From the NCBI RefSeq assembly GCF_025356155.1, contig NZ_JANXUQ010000007.1:1-61607 (forward strand): a DNA stretch of 61,607 nucleotides, in the 5' to 3' direction. Source of the stretch: Rhodoferax sp. (lineage in GTDB: Bacteria; Pseudomonadota; Gammaproteobacteria; Burkholderiales; Burkholderiaceae_C). The position numbers were made by a program, and so were the translations under genes. Positions 26,768-35,164 of this stretch are shown here, in pieces. The stretch's first letter is position 1; every line of letters begins with the position of its first letter. Below the pieces are notes generated by a model that searched no databases, was not told the origin of the DNA, and saw only the letters and a list, made by a program, of their open reading frames with translations.

Positions 26768-28741
26768 TCACTGCGTTGAAGCGTGCTCCGGCAGGTTTGG
26801 CGGCTGGCAGTCATCCGCACAGGGCGCAAACTGCAGGCGCAACCCGGAGTAGGCCACCGGCGCAGGTGTTTTGGCATCGTCCATCGTCCCACTCCTGAAT
26901 TCGGTTTGTTCATCACGCGTCAGTGTGGCGCTGTAGTAGGGCGCGTTCTGCTTGTTGCGCGCGTCCGCGTTGTTCAGCGTGCTGCCGTATCCAACCACGG
27001 CCCCGGTGCGGCCCATGGCGGTTGCAAGGTTCAGAAAGTTGGAAGCACCTGAGTCCAGCAAGCGGTCTTGTGTCACCACGGTGGGTTCAGGCGCCACGGC
27101 CAGCGCGGGCACACGGCTGGAGAGTGTGACCTGCAAATCTCCGCCCGCACTGATGTGGGCGGTGTCCCCTGGCAGCAGGTAGTGGGCGCGCACGCCGTTA
27201 ATGCTGAACGGCCGCTGTGCGGCAATAGCATGTGCGCCGCGCACATCCGCAATGAAAACACCGCCCGCACCCAGCACCGAGAAATGCGTGGTGCCCGCAG
27301 CGTCGGGTTGGCTGACCACCAGTGCCGTGTTCTCATCGACACCAAAACCAAAGTCCATGGCGCTGTCGTATGTGGCGCGCACCAGGCGGCCCTCGCGCGC
27401 GCGGCGTGAGAAGTGCGAATCCAGCACGCCAAAGTGGAACACGCCCAGGCCACCTAGCGGGTAGATCACGGGCACATTGCTGGTGCTGGTCATCTGCTCG
27501 TTCGCACCCAGTTCGGCGAAATCGCCGTTGGCCCCCAGCCCCTTGACAAAGCCGAAACGCAGGGCGTCGTACGAGCTGCCCCCACTCACCATGGGCACGG
27601 GCTTGCCATTCCACACACCACCGCCTTGGATGTGGTCGCCCGCGCTGGTGCCCGCCACCACCAGTTGGCCTTGTGTATGGCGGCGCTGCACAATAGCCTG
27701 CTGCGCACTTGTCAACGTGTAGTCACCGGCGGCATCTTTGGCCACCAGGCTTTCCAGATGGCGGGCCTGGTTGCCGCCGGAGAAATAAATGCCGTTGAGC
27801 CGGTTCAGCGTGGCGTTCAGCGCGCGGCCATGGTTGGCGCAAAAGGCCTGCTGCTGCGCGGCCAGGTCCGGGAACAGCAGATCGGCATGGTAGACACCGC
27901 GCTCCAGTTTGCTGTTGGTGTAGCTGTCGTAGTAGTAGCGCAGGTTGCTGCAATCATCGGCGTCCAGCGCCTGTCGAAAGCCGCCGTCCAGCGGCAGGTA
28001 CACCACGTCGGCGCCAGCCGAATGCAGCATGAAGACATTGATGTCACGGTCCACAAACGGGTGCGGTCCGGCGGATGCTGTCACCACACCAATCAGCGGT
28101 GTGCGCCCCTTGTTGGCCGCCCGCGCGGCGGCAACAAAAGCGTTGGTGATGGCCACCGTAGACGCGTTGGATGAAAACGGTGTGGAGCGGGCCTGCCACT
28201 TGCGCTGGTAGTTGGTCAGCGGATCGACAAAGGCCGAGCGCAGCATGGCGCCCTCGGCCATATTCAGGAGCACCGGACTGTCGGACGTCGGCAACAGGCT
28301 TTCGAAAGCGGCCCAGGTTAGGTGGTGCTGCGGCCCTGCCTCCTGCAGCGCGTGTGTGAACTGTGCCAGCAATGCGGACTTGCGCCCGGCATCGAACAGA
28401 CGTTCTGGCACCTTGTGCAATGCGTCGATATGGGCCTGCGTCAGGCTGTAACTAAACGCGGGTACCGGGTAGTCGAAGTCAAAGCTGATGTCGTCGCGGG
28501 TAAAGCCTTTGAACGCCGGGTCCTGGGCCAGTATCGTGTCCCAGTCGGCCGAACAGCCACGGCCCTTGCCACCACCGGTGTAGCTGGAGCAGCGCTGCTC
28601 CGCACCGCCAATGATGACGTTGGCAACCGGCGGTGCCCCAGCAGCAGAGCCTGCGAACACGCAGGCCAGCGCCCACACAAACAGCGCACGGGCTGAGCCC
28701 CGCCGCGGTGGACGAAGAACACAAAGACTTAAAGGCATCAT
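26768..28741 (-). CDS. Exported cyanophycinase, peptidase S51 family
   Basis: A 657-aa protein with an N-terminal signal peptide (ALFVWALACVFAGSAAGA). The core has NVIIGGAEQR, NGIYFSGGNQARHLESL, the nucleophile elbow VVAGTSAGDH (Ser366) and GVDENTALVV, all typical of cyanophycinase, which cuts cyanophycin to beta-Asp-Arg dipeptides. It is much longer than cytoplasmic CphB (about 270 aa) because of N- and C-terminal extensions, and the signal peptide points to an extracellular CphE-like role. No cyanophycin synthetase is in the window, so it may act on foreign polymer. Upstream, ACTGATCG/CGATCAGT (28797-28827) forms an 8-bp dyad. Confidence 0.87.
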   Translation of the reverse strand: MMPLSLCVLRPPRRGSARALFVWALACVFAGSAAGAPPVANVIIGGAEQRCSSYTGGGKGRGCSADWDTILAQDPAFKGFTRDDISFDFDYPVPAFSYSLTQAHIDALHKVPERLFDAGRKSALLAQFTHALQEAGPQHHLTWAAFESLLPTSDSPVLLNMAEGAMLRSAFVDPLTNYQRKWQARSTPFSSNASTVAITNAFVAAARAANKGRTPLIGVVTASAGPHPFVDRDINVFMLHSAGADVVYLPLDGGFRQALDADDCSNLRYYYDSYTNSKLERGVYHADLLFPDLAAQQQAFCANHGRALNATLNRLNGIYFSGGNQARHLESLVAKDAAGDYTLTSAQQAIVQRRHTQGQLVVAGTSAGDHIQGGGVWNGKPVPMVSGGSSYDALRFGFVKGLGANGDFAELGANEQMTSTSNVPVIYPLGGLGVFHFGVLDSHFSRRAREGRLVRATYDSAMDFGFGVDENTALVVSQPDAAGTTHFSVLGAGGVFIADVRGAHAIAAQRPFSINGVRAHYLLPGDTAHISAGGDLQVTLSSRVPALAVAPEPTVVTQDRLLDSGASNFLNLATAMGRTGAVVGYGSTLNNADARNKQNAPYYSATLTRDEQTEFRSGTMDDAKTPAPVAYSGLRLQFAPCADDCQPPNLPEHASTQ

Positions 28742-28796
28742 GCTACGGCTCCCCCTAAGCAGTTAACGCCATTGCGCCTTGTTGCGCGCATATTTG

Positions 28797-28827
28797 ACTG
28801 ATCGTACAGCGCAATCATGCGATCAGT
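28797..28827. promoter_or_regulatory. Inverted repeat upstream of the cyanophycinase gene
   Basis: ACTGATCG (28797-28804) and CGATCAGT (28820-28827), a perfect 8-bp dyad with 15-nt spacing, in the 176-nt gap shared with holA. A regulator site is possible; nothing else supports it. Confidence 0.3.
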
Positions 28828-28917
28828 ATCGGGACCCAACTATCTCCACACCGCGGTATAGACGCTACCACAGCCTGCACCGAAGGTATATGCGGTAGGT
28901 CGCGCTAAACTGCCTCA

Positions 28918-30015
28918 ATGCAATTAGCGGCCAATCAACTCAGCAACCACCTGCAGCGCGGGCTCAAAAGTCTGTACACCTTGCACGGTGACGAGCCGCT
29001 GCTGCTACAGGAAGCGCTGGACACCATCCGCGCCGTGGCTCGGCAGCAGGGCTTTACCGAGCGCACTTCGCACACCGTGGCGGGTGCCCAATTTGACTGG
29101 AGTGAAGTGCTGGCTGCCGGCGGTAGCTTAAGCCTGTTTGCCGACAAGCAGATTGTCGAAATCCGCATCCCGTCGGGCAAGCCCGGCAAGGACGGCAGCG
29201 GGGCCTTGCAGCAGTTGGCAGAAATTTCGCAGGGCAATGATTCGACGCTGACCATCGTCATGCTGCCCAAGCTGGACAAGATGACCAAGTCTGGCGCGTG
29301 GTTTGCGGCGCTGGAGAGTTTTGGCGTCACGCTGCAGGTTGAGCCCGTGGAGCGCGCCGTGCTGCCGCAGTGGATTGCCCAGCGCCTGTCCACCCAAGGC
29401 CAGCGCGTGGCCCCCGGTGAAGAAGGCCAGCGCACGCTGCAGTTTTTTGCCGACCGCGTGGAGGGCAATTTGCTGGCCGCGCACCAGGAGATCCAGAAAC
29501 TAAGCCTGCTCTTCCCCGTCGACGGCCCCAACGGCGGTGTGCTCAGCTTTGAGCAGGTGGAAAGTGCCGTCATGAATGTGGCGCGCTATGACGTATTCAA
29601 GCTCGGCGAGGCCGTGCTCGGTGGCCAGGCCCTGCGCGTGCAGCGCATGCTGGACGGCCTGCAGGCCGAGGGCGAGGCCGAGGTGCTGGTGCACTACACG
29701 CTGAGCGAAGACATCCGCGCGCTCAAGCGCGTGAAAGACGCGATGGGCCAGGGCCGCCCACTGCCTATGGCACTGCGCGAGCAACGCGTCTGGGGCGCCA
29801 AGGAGCGGTTGTTTGAGCGGGTGTTACCGCGTATCAGCGATGCGGCGATATCACAACTGCTGCAAAGTGCCCACGTGGTGGATGGCATCGTCAAAGGGCT
29901 CAAGCAGCCCGATTGGCCCACATCGGGCTGGCAGGCGCTGCACCGGCTGGCCTTGCAGCTGTGCGGCCTGTGTGCCGCAGCGCCTGTTAGCCATGCGGTC
30001 AGGCCGCGAGCATAG
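28918..30015 (+). CDS. holA: DNA polymerase III subunit delta
   Basis: A 365-aa clamp-loader subunit that opens the beta clamp. The start MQLAANQLSNHLQRGLKSLYTLHGDEPLLLQEALDTIR and the AAA-like core are typical, as are the motifs FFADRVEGNLLAAHQEIQKLSLL and YDVFKLGEAVLGG. It belongs with leuS-lptE in this group but is separated from them here. The 3' end overlaps the convergent DJ-1 family gene by 17 nt. Confidence 0.93.
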   Translation: MQLAANQLSNHLQRGLKSLYTLHGDEPLLLQEALDTIRAVARQQGFTERTSHTVAGAQFDWSEVLAAGGSLSLFADKQIVEIRIPSGKPGKDGSGALQQLAEISQGNDSTLTIVMLPKLDKMTKSGAWFAALESFGVTLQVEPVERAVLPQWIAQRLSTQGQRVAPGEEGQRTLQFFADRVEGNLLAAHQEIQKLSLLFPVDGPNGGVLSFEQVESAVMNVARYDVFKLGEAVLGGQALRVQRMLDGLQAEGEAEVLVHYTLSEDIRALKRVKDAMGQGRPLPMALREQRVWGAKERLFERVLPRISDAAISQLLQSAHVVDGIVKGLKQPDWPTSGWQALHRLALQLCGLCAAAPVSHAVRPRA

Positions 30016-30748
30016 TGGCGAAGACATTGGCAAAGCGGTGCGCGTCACCCGGCCAGCGCGCTGACAAATAGTTTCTGTCTTGCACCACGAAGCCTGGCGC
30101 CAGATTGCCTGGGCTGTCGCGCGTGGTGGCCATCGGGCCTGGCACAAAATCATCGGGGCTGGCCAACACGCCAAGCACCTCGTCTTGCAGCAGCTGGGGG
30201 TAGGTGCGGTAGTAGCTGCCCATCCACGCACAGGTCAGCGCCCAGCCGCTGAGCTCCAGCGTTTTGGTCAGCGCTGTGGTCTTGCGGCCATGCAACACCG
30301 ATTGCCCGTTGGCACTGCCCGAGCGCGCCGCCAGCAACACGCCGTGGCAGATGGCCGCCACGGGTTTGTCGCTGGCAAAGAACTCCACCACTAGGTTTTG
30401 CAGCGCCGGGGATTCCAGATAGGTCTTCATGCCGGGCGCATGGCCGCCGGGTAGCAGCAAAGCGTCGAACTCTGTGCTTTGCAGACCGCTGTAGCGCAGC
30501 GGCTTTTGGAATTCCGCACTGGCTTGCATGGCCGCATAGGCTGCGCGCCCGTTGGCATCGGCCATCAACAGCGGCGCCAACAAGCCCAGCCCCTTGCCTG
30601 TCAGCATGATGGGGTCGGCCGCGCCGGGCACGCCGTTGGGGGTGGCAAAGCGCACGGCGTGGCCCGCCATGGTCAGCACGCGCCACGGCACTGCGGACTC
30701 CGTGGGGTCAAAGTCGGTGCTGGGTAGCGGGATCAAAATAGTTGCCAT
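29999..30748 (-). CDS. DJ-1/PfpI family protein (first of two)
   Basis: A 249-aa protein of the DJ-1/PfpI superfamily. The nucleophile elbow is AAICHGVLLAA with Cys134; the oxyanion segment LLLPGGHAPGMKTYLES precedes it, and Glu17 could be the conserved acid. Members act as glyoxalase III, chaperones or amidotransferases, and which applies cannot be read here. It overlaps holA by 17 nt at the 3' end. A second, different member lies upstream on the same strand, with a hairpin between them. Confidence 0.85.
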   Translation of the reverse strand: MATILIPLPSTDFDPTESAVPWRVLTMAGHAVRFATPNGVPGAADPIMLTGKGLGLLAPLLMADANGRAAYAAMQASAEFQKPLRYSGLQSTEFDALLLPGGHAPGMKTYLESPALQNLVVEFFASDKPVAAICHGVLLAARSGSANGQSVLHGRKTTALTKTLELSGWALTCAWMGSYYRTYPQLLQDEVLGVLASPDDFVPGPMATTRDSPGNLAPGFVVQDRNYLSARWPGDAHRFANVFATMLAA

Positions 30749-30828
30749 GTGCCACGCGCCTGTTGGGAAGAGCCGAGAGGGTGACTCGGTAGGAGGACCA
30801 TCTTAGTTTCATTTCCCAGGCGTGGCAC
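30749..30828. repeat. Nested hairpin between the two DJ-1 family genes
   Basis: GTGCCACGCGCCTG (30749-30762) pairs with CAGGCGTGGCAC (30817-30828) with two extra bases in the left arm, and an inner CCGAG/CTCGG stem (30773-30777 and 30785-30789) sits in the loop. It begins at the base just before the start codon of the downstream gene, so it could limit its translation or act as an attenuator. Confidence 0.5.
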
Positions 30829-30864
30829 GCAGCGCAGGGCGGGCTGCGTGACCGCAGCCGGGGT

Positions 30865-31581
30865 TTAGGCGATGGCTACCGCCGCATGCAGACCCAAAGC
30901 CTTCAGCACATGCTGGGCCACCAAGGCGGACGACTGCGGGTTTTGCCCGGTGATGAATTGGCCGTCGGTGATGGCAAACGATGCCCAATTGTCTGCGCCT
31001 TCAAAGTGGGCACCCAGTGCGCGCAAGCGGGTCTCCAGATGGAACGGCACGATGGCGCTCAGGCCCACGGCGTTTTCCTCTGCATCGGTGAAGGAGTTGA
31101 TGTGCTTACCCTTGACCACGGGTTCACCATCCGGGCGGCGCGCAGTCACCAAACCGGCGGCGCCGTGGCAGACCGAGGCAATCAGCTTGCCGGCGGTAAA
31201 TGCCGTTTCCACCGCGCGGGTCACGCCGGCGTCGGTGGGCAGGTCCCACATGGTGCCGTGGCCGCCGGGGAAGAACACCGCATCAAACTCGCGGGCATCC
31301 ATGTCCGCCGCCACACGGGTGGTCTTGGCGCTGGCTTGTGCCACCGGGTCGGCCAGGAAGCGGTCCACTAGCGGATCGTTTTCGCCCACAGGCTTCAGGC
31401 TGCCGGGGTCCAATGTGATGGGGCCGCCCAGGGGCGATGCCAACACCACGTCGGCTCCGGCGTCCTTGAGCTGGTAGTAGGGCACCGCCAGCTCATCGGC
31501 CCAGATGCCGGTGGGCTTGCCGCTGTCGCCCATCACGGTGTTGGAGGTGGCGATCATCAAAATGCGTTTTGGCGTGTTCAT
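30865..31581 (-). CDS. DJ-1/PfpI family protein (second of two)
   Basis: A 238-aa protein with nucleophile elbow ASVCHGAAGLV (Cys138), FFPGGHGTMWDLP and the segment GIWADELAVPYYQLKDAGADV, typical of the Hsp31/PfpI-like branch. It is divergent from a LysR-type regulator gene, with 139 nt between the starts, so it is the likely target of that regulator. Such genes often respond to electrophile or carbonyl stress; that role is inference. Confidence 0.87.
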   Translation of the reverse strand: MNTPKRILMIATSNTVMGDSGKPTGIWADELAVPYYQLKDAGADVVLASPLGGPITLDPGSLKPVGENDPLVDRFLADPVAQASAKTTRVAADMDAREFDAVFFPGGHGTMWDLPTDAGVTRAVETAFTAGKLIASVCHGAAGLVTARRPDGEPVVKGKHINSFTDAEENAVGLSAIVPFHLETRLRALGAHFEGADNWASFAITDGQFITGQNPQSSALVAQHVLKALGLHAAVAIA

Positions 31582-31705
31582 GGCAAATCTCTTTCATTCA
31601 AAAAATTGAGGGGCCGTCGCCGGCCATGGAACCCAAAATTGGGCTCTAGGTGAACTGTATTGGTTGTTTCGCAGTGGATAAACTGCCAAAATCTGCATTC
31701 ACTAA

Positions 31706-31718
31706 TTACATGGTGTAA
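31706..31718. promoter_or_regulatory. LysR-type T-N11-A operator in the LysR/DJ-1 divergent region
   Basis: TTACA-TGG-TGTAA is a perfect dyad that fits the T-N11-A consensus of LysR regulators. It ends 2 nt before the LysR-gene ATG, so binding would repress the regulator's own gene while activating the divergent DJ-1 gene. Confidence 0.65.
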
Positions 31719-31720
31719 CT

Positions 31721-32647
31721 ATGAGCCGCAGTTTTGACCCCGTGCAGTTGGGCAGCATCGAGATGTTTTGCAAAGCGGCCGAGCTGCAGGGCTTTACCGC
31801 CGCAGCGCAGGCATTGGGTGTGACCGCTGCAGCGGTGAGCCGCTCCGTGGGGCGTCTGGAAGAGCGCCTGGGTGCCAAGCTGTTCACCCGCACTACACGC
31901 CTGATGCGCCTGACCGATGAAGGTCGCGCCTATTTCGAGCAGTGCCGTGAAGCGCTGGCGCAGATCGAGAACGCCGAGCGCGCCATCAACGGCAGCCAGG
32001 CCGAGCCATCGGGCCTGCTGCGCATCTCGGTGCCCACCACCTATGGGCATTACCGCGTGTTGCCGCTGCTGCCGCAATTCATGGTCCAGTACCCCAAGGT
32101 CAAGGTCGAGGTGGATGTCAGCAACCGCAACATCGATTTCGTCGAAGACGGCTATGACCTGGCCATCCGCGCGGGCACACCGACGGATTCACGCCTGGTG
32201 GCGCGCAAGCTGGAAGACGCTACGTTTGGCATCTTTGCCGCACCGCAGTACCTGACGCGCAGGGGCACGCCGCAGTCGCCCGCGCAGTTGCAGGACCATG
32301 ACTGCATCGCCTTTGTGATGCCCAGCAGCGGCCGCGGCCTCCCCTGGGTTTTTCACCAGAACGGGCAAAACATGGACCTGCCTGTGCAGAGCCGCGTCAG
32401 CGTGCAAGGGGATTTGCTGGGCTGCCTGTCCTTCGCCGTGGGTGGTGGCGGGCTGCTACAGGCCTACCACTTCGTCGCGCACGGCCATGTGCAAAGTGGC
32501 AGTCTGTTGGAGGTGTTGCAGGCCTTTGGTGGCCGCTCGCGGCCCTTCTCGATTGTGTATCCGCACAATCGGCATCTGTCGGCCAAGGTGCGAGCGTTTG
32601 TGGGTTTCCTGTTGGAGCACGCAGTACCTGTGCAACACTTTTCATAG
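31721..32647 (+). CDS. LysR family transcriptional regulator
   Basis: A 308-aa regulator. The N-terminal winged helix (IEMFCKAAELQGFTAAAQALGVTAAAVSRSVGRLEERLGAKLFTRT pattern, about 10-60) is canonical, and the substrate-binding domain begins at about 90 (GLLRISVPTTYG). It is of the type often paired with oxidoreductase or DJ-1 genes. It is divergent from the DJ-1 gene at 30865-31581, with a T-N11-A site just upstream of its own start codon. The effector cannot be inferred. Confidence 0.92.
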   Translation: MSRSFDPVQLGSIEMFCKAAELQGFTAAAQALGVTAAAVSRSVGRLEERLGAKLFTRTTRLMRLTDEGRAYFEQCREALAQIENAERAINGSQAEPSGLLRISVPTTYGHYRVLPLLPQFMVQYPKVKVEVDVSNRNIDFVEDGYDLAIRAGTPTDSRLVARKLEDATFGIFAAPQYLTRRGTPQSPAQLQDHDCIAFVMPSSGRGLPWVFHQNGQNMDLPVQSRVSVQGDLLGCLSFAVGGGGLLQAYHFVAHGHVQSGSLLEVLQAFGGRSRPFSIVYPHNRHLSAKVRAFVGFLLEHAVPVQHFS

Positions 32648-32723
32648 CGACGTACCGTTTTTTAACTAGGCCAAGGCCCATACCCGTTGTACAGTTACCT
32701 TTTCGGCTAGCGAGGTACGTCTT

Positions 32724-33419
32724 ATGAGCAAAGCTTGGCAAGAATCTGAAGTGGTGTACGGAACTGAAGACATTCTCACCAGTTTGTGCAATTCGGTTAC
32801 CCGTGTGCTGACGGTGGCAACCCAGTCCGAGATCCATTATTCCGGCATGGTGCAGCGCATCAGCAAGACCTGCCTCAAGCCCGACATAGGCTGTTTTGTG
32901 CTGTTTGACGGCGGCTTCTCGGGGCTGGTGGTTCTCAATTTCTCGGCCGCCACCGCCATGGAACTTTATGAGAACTACATGCTCAACATGGGCATGCCCA
33001 AGAGCGGACTGGCCCTGTCTCACACCTCCGACGAGGTGAGCAACATCATGGGGGAACTCATGAACCAGATCGTGGGTGACTTCACCGGCAAGGTGCGGCG
33101 TGAGCTACAAACCAACATCACCCAGAACCAGCCCAAGATGCTGGTGCTTAACAAACAGGTGGTGCTGAGCGTGGACACCCAGTTGGACAAGCCCGAATCC
33201 CGCCGCGTGACCTTCTACACCGGCAGGAACAATATCTTTTATTTGGAACTGGCGATCGACCGCACCGAATTCATCAAACTGCACGACTTCGAAGTCAACG
33301 AAGATCTCACACCGGATGAGGTGCTTGCGCAGGCCAGCGCAGAACACAATGCCGCTCCTGTAGCGCACGAAGCCGGCAATAGCGATCAAGACGAACTTTT
33401 GAAGTCTTTGGGTATGTAA
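32724..33419 (+). CDS. DUF3334 family protein, CheX-like
   Basis: A 231-aa soluble protein. The central part (IHYSGMVQRISKTCLKPDIGCFVLFDGGFSGLVVLNFS and TSDEVSNIMGELMNQIVGDFTGK) matches what I know of DUF3334; the EVSNIMGELMNQIVG helix resembles the active helix of the CheC/CheX phosphatases (D/S-E-x2-N), which suggests a signalling phosphatase or binding role. The acidic C-terminal tail ends in DELLKSLGM. A small protein gene follows 26 nt downstream. No che or fli genes are in the window, so the partner is unknown. Confidence 0.8.
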   Translation: MSKAWQESEVVYGTEDILTSLCNSVTRVLTVATQSEIHYSGMVQRISKTCLKPDIGCFVLFDGGFSGLVVLNFSAATAMELYENYMLNMGMPKSGLALSHTSDEVSNIMGELMNQIVGDFTGKVRRELQTNITQNQPKMLVLNKQVVLSVDTQLDKPESRRVTFYTGRNNIFYLELAIDRTEFIKLHDFEVNEDLTPDEVLAQASAEHNAAPVAHEAGNSDQDELLKSLGM

Positions 33420-33445
33420 CAGACCCAAAGCGGGGGGAGGGGAAA

Positions 33446-33673
33446 ATGGACAAAGATGATGCACAACACCGCCCAAAGTCCACGCGAGCGGACCTGGCCA
33501 GCCTGGTCAAGTGTTTGCTGGACTTGCGCAATGCGCTAGAGGAAACGTCCCTCGCCCTGAGCGACTACCAATGCACGCTAGACTCCGCGCAGCGCCGCGC
33601 GGCACAAACTCAGGTTTTGCAGTTGATCGATAGGGCCAAGGCGCGGGACTACAGCGCGGGCGAAGGCCACTAG
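33446..33673 (+). CDS. Small helical protein downstream of DUF3334
   Basis: A 75-aa hydrophilic protein with one long predicted helix (DLASLVKCLLDLRNALEETSLAL, then TLDSAQRRAAQTQVLQLIDRAKA). A strong GGGGGGAGGGG precedes the ATG, so I consider it real. It is probably in an operon with the DUF3334 gene. The stop codon TAG overlaps the start of repeat A copy 4. No family recognised. Confidence 0.65.
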   Translation: MDKDDAQHRPKSTRADLASLVKCLLDLRNALEETSLALSDYQCTLDSAQRRAAQTQVLQLIDRAKARDYSAGEGH

Positions 33674-33714
33674 CCCTCGTGTGTACTGCTTGAGTAGCTA
33701 TAGAAAAAATAGCA
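33672..33714 (+). repeat. Repeat A, copy 4
   Basis: AGCCCTC, 17 nt, AGCTA, 9 nt, TAGCA. The first two bases are the end of the stop codon of the 75-aa gene. Confidence 0.85.
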
Positions 33715-33760
33715 ATTAAAATTGGGTTGTACCCCTCAATAGTTCATTCGATCGACCATC

Positions 33761-35164
33761 TCAACGCAGCCCCAGCCGCGTCAACTTCTTGATCAAGCCC
33801 ACGCGCGAAATTCCCAGCCGCCGCGCCGCCTCCGATTGATTGCCGCCTACCGCGGTCATCGTGTCCCGTACCAAGCGTAGCTCCAGTTCCAGCAGTGCTG
33901 CGTCCAGCGGCCCCGCGCTTTCGCCCTGGGCGGATGCCTCCGTGCGAGGCGATGGTGTGGCCTCACCCATATCCCCACTCGCCAGGCGCAGCAGCTCAGC
34001 ATCTACCTCGCGCTGGTCCGGCAACAGCAGCGCGCCGGCCGACTCCACAACCGCCTTCAGCTCCCGCACATTGCCCGGCCAATCGCGCGCCATCAGCCAG
34101 GCCAGGGCGCCGGCCGACAGACCGGCGCGCGGCGCTGCGCGGTGCAGAAAGCGCGTGGCCAACAGCGGGATGTCGGCAGGGCGCTCGGCTATCGCCGGCG
34201 TGCGCAGCACGACGCCCTTCAAGCGGTAGAACAAATCTTGGCGAAACGTGCCGTCGCGCACCATGGTTTCCAGGTCGCGGTGCGTGGCGGCCACCACGCG
34301 CGTGTCCGCGTGCTTTTGCACCCTGCCGCCCACTGGCACAAACGCGCCCTCCTGCAAAAAGCGCAGCAACTTGACCTGCATGGGCGGCGGCATCTCACCG
34401 ACCTCGTCCAGAAACAGCGTGCCGCCGTGCGCGGCCTCGACCAGCCCGGGTTGGTCGCGGTAGGCGCCGGTGAAGCTGCCCTTCATGTGGCCAAAGAGTT
34501 CGCTTTCCAGCAGCTCGGCCGACAGCGCGCCGCAGTGGATGGCCACAAACGGACCTGCATGTCGCGCGCTGCAGGCATGCAGTGCGCGGGCGACCAGTTC
34601 CTTGCCGGTTCCGGTAGGCCCCAGCACCAGAACGCTGACCGTGGTTTGCGCCACGCGGCGCACCAGCGCGCGCAGTTGCACGGTGGCGGGGGCCTGGCCC
34701 ACCATGCCTAGATCGTCCACCGCCTGCTCGGCGCGCAGGGCGCTGAGTTCGGCGTCCAGCCGCGCCTTGCGCAGGCCGCGCGCGACGACAAAACGCAGCA
34801 TGTCGGGGTCTATCGGCTTGGTCAGAAAATCCCAGGCACCGAGTTCGGTTGCACGGAGGGCTAATGTGTGGTCACCGTGACCGGTCAGCACGACGACCGG
34901 TACACGCGCAAAACGCGGGATCAGCTCCAGGCCGATCTCGGGGTCCATGTGCGGCGGCATGGCCAGGTCCAGCAGCACCAGTTCCGGTTGATGTTTGGCA
35001 AAGGCGGCCAGGGCCTGGTCCCCGTCGCCGGCCAGCGTGACTGTGTGGCCAAGATTGCGCAGGAAGTTGCCACCCAAGCGTTGGAAGGCGACCTCGTCGT
35101 CGACCAGCAGTACATGGCCTGTTGCAGCGCCAGCCTCGGCGACGTCGGGTGGCAGAGTTGTCAT
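33761..35164 (-). CDS. Sigma-54-dependent response regulator, NtrC family
   Basis: A 467-aa three-domain regulator. Receiver (HVLLVDDEVAF, phospho-Asp in LVLLDLAMPP, Lys in FLTKPID). AAA+ domain: Walker A GPTGTGKE, and the sigma-54 contact loop reads GSFTGA instead of the common GAFTGA; Walker B GGTLFLDEVGEM. C-terminal Fis-type helix-turn-helix (QSEAARRLGISRVGLIKKLTRLGLR). The ATG at 35162-35164 overlaps the kinase stop (ATGA), so the pair is coupled. Targets are not evident. Confidence 0.93.
   Translation of the reverse strand: MTTLPPDVAEAGAATGHVLLVDDEVAFQRLGGNFLRNLGHTVTLAGDGDQALAAFAKHQPELVLLDLAMPPHMDPEIGLELIPRFARVPVVVLTGHGDHTLALRATELGAWDFLTKPIDPDMLRFVVARGLRKARLDAELSALRAEQAVDDLGMVGQAPATVQLRALVRRVAQTTVSVLVLGPTGTGKELVARALHACSARHAGPFVAIHCGALSAELLESELFGHMKGSFTGAYRDQPGLVEAAHGGTLFLDEVGEMPPPMQVKLLRFLQEGAFVPVGGRVQKHADTRVVAATHRDLETMVRDGTFRQDLFYRLKGVVLRTPAIAERPADIPLLATRFLHRAAPRAGLSAGALAWLMARDWPGNVRELKAVVESAGALLLPDQREVDAELLRLASGDMGEATPSPRTEASAQGESAGPLDAALLELELRLVRDTMTAVGGNQSEAARRLGISRVGLIKKLTRLGLR

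Noticed and set aside
34853-34860. GAGGGCT motif in the response regulator gene
   Set aside because: No TAGCT at 17 nt; chance occurrence.
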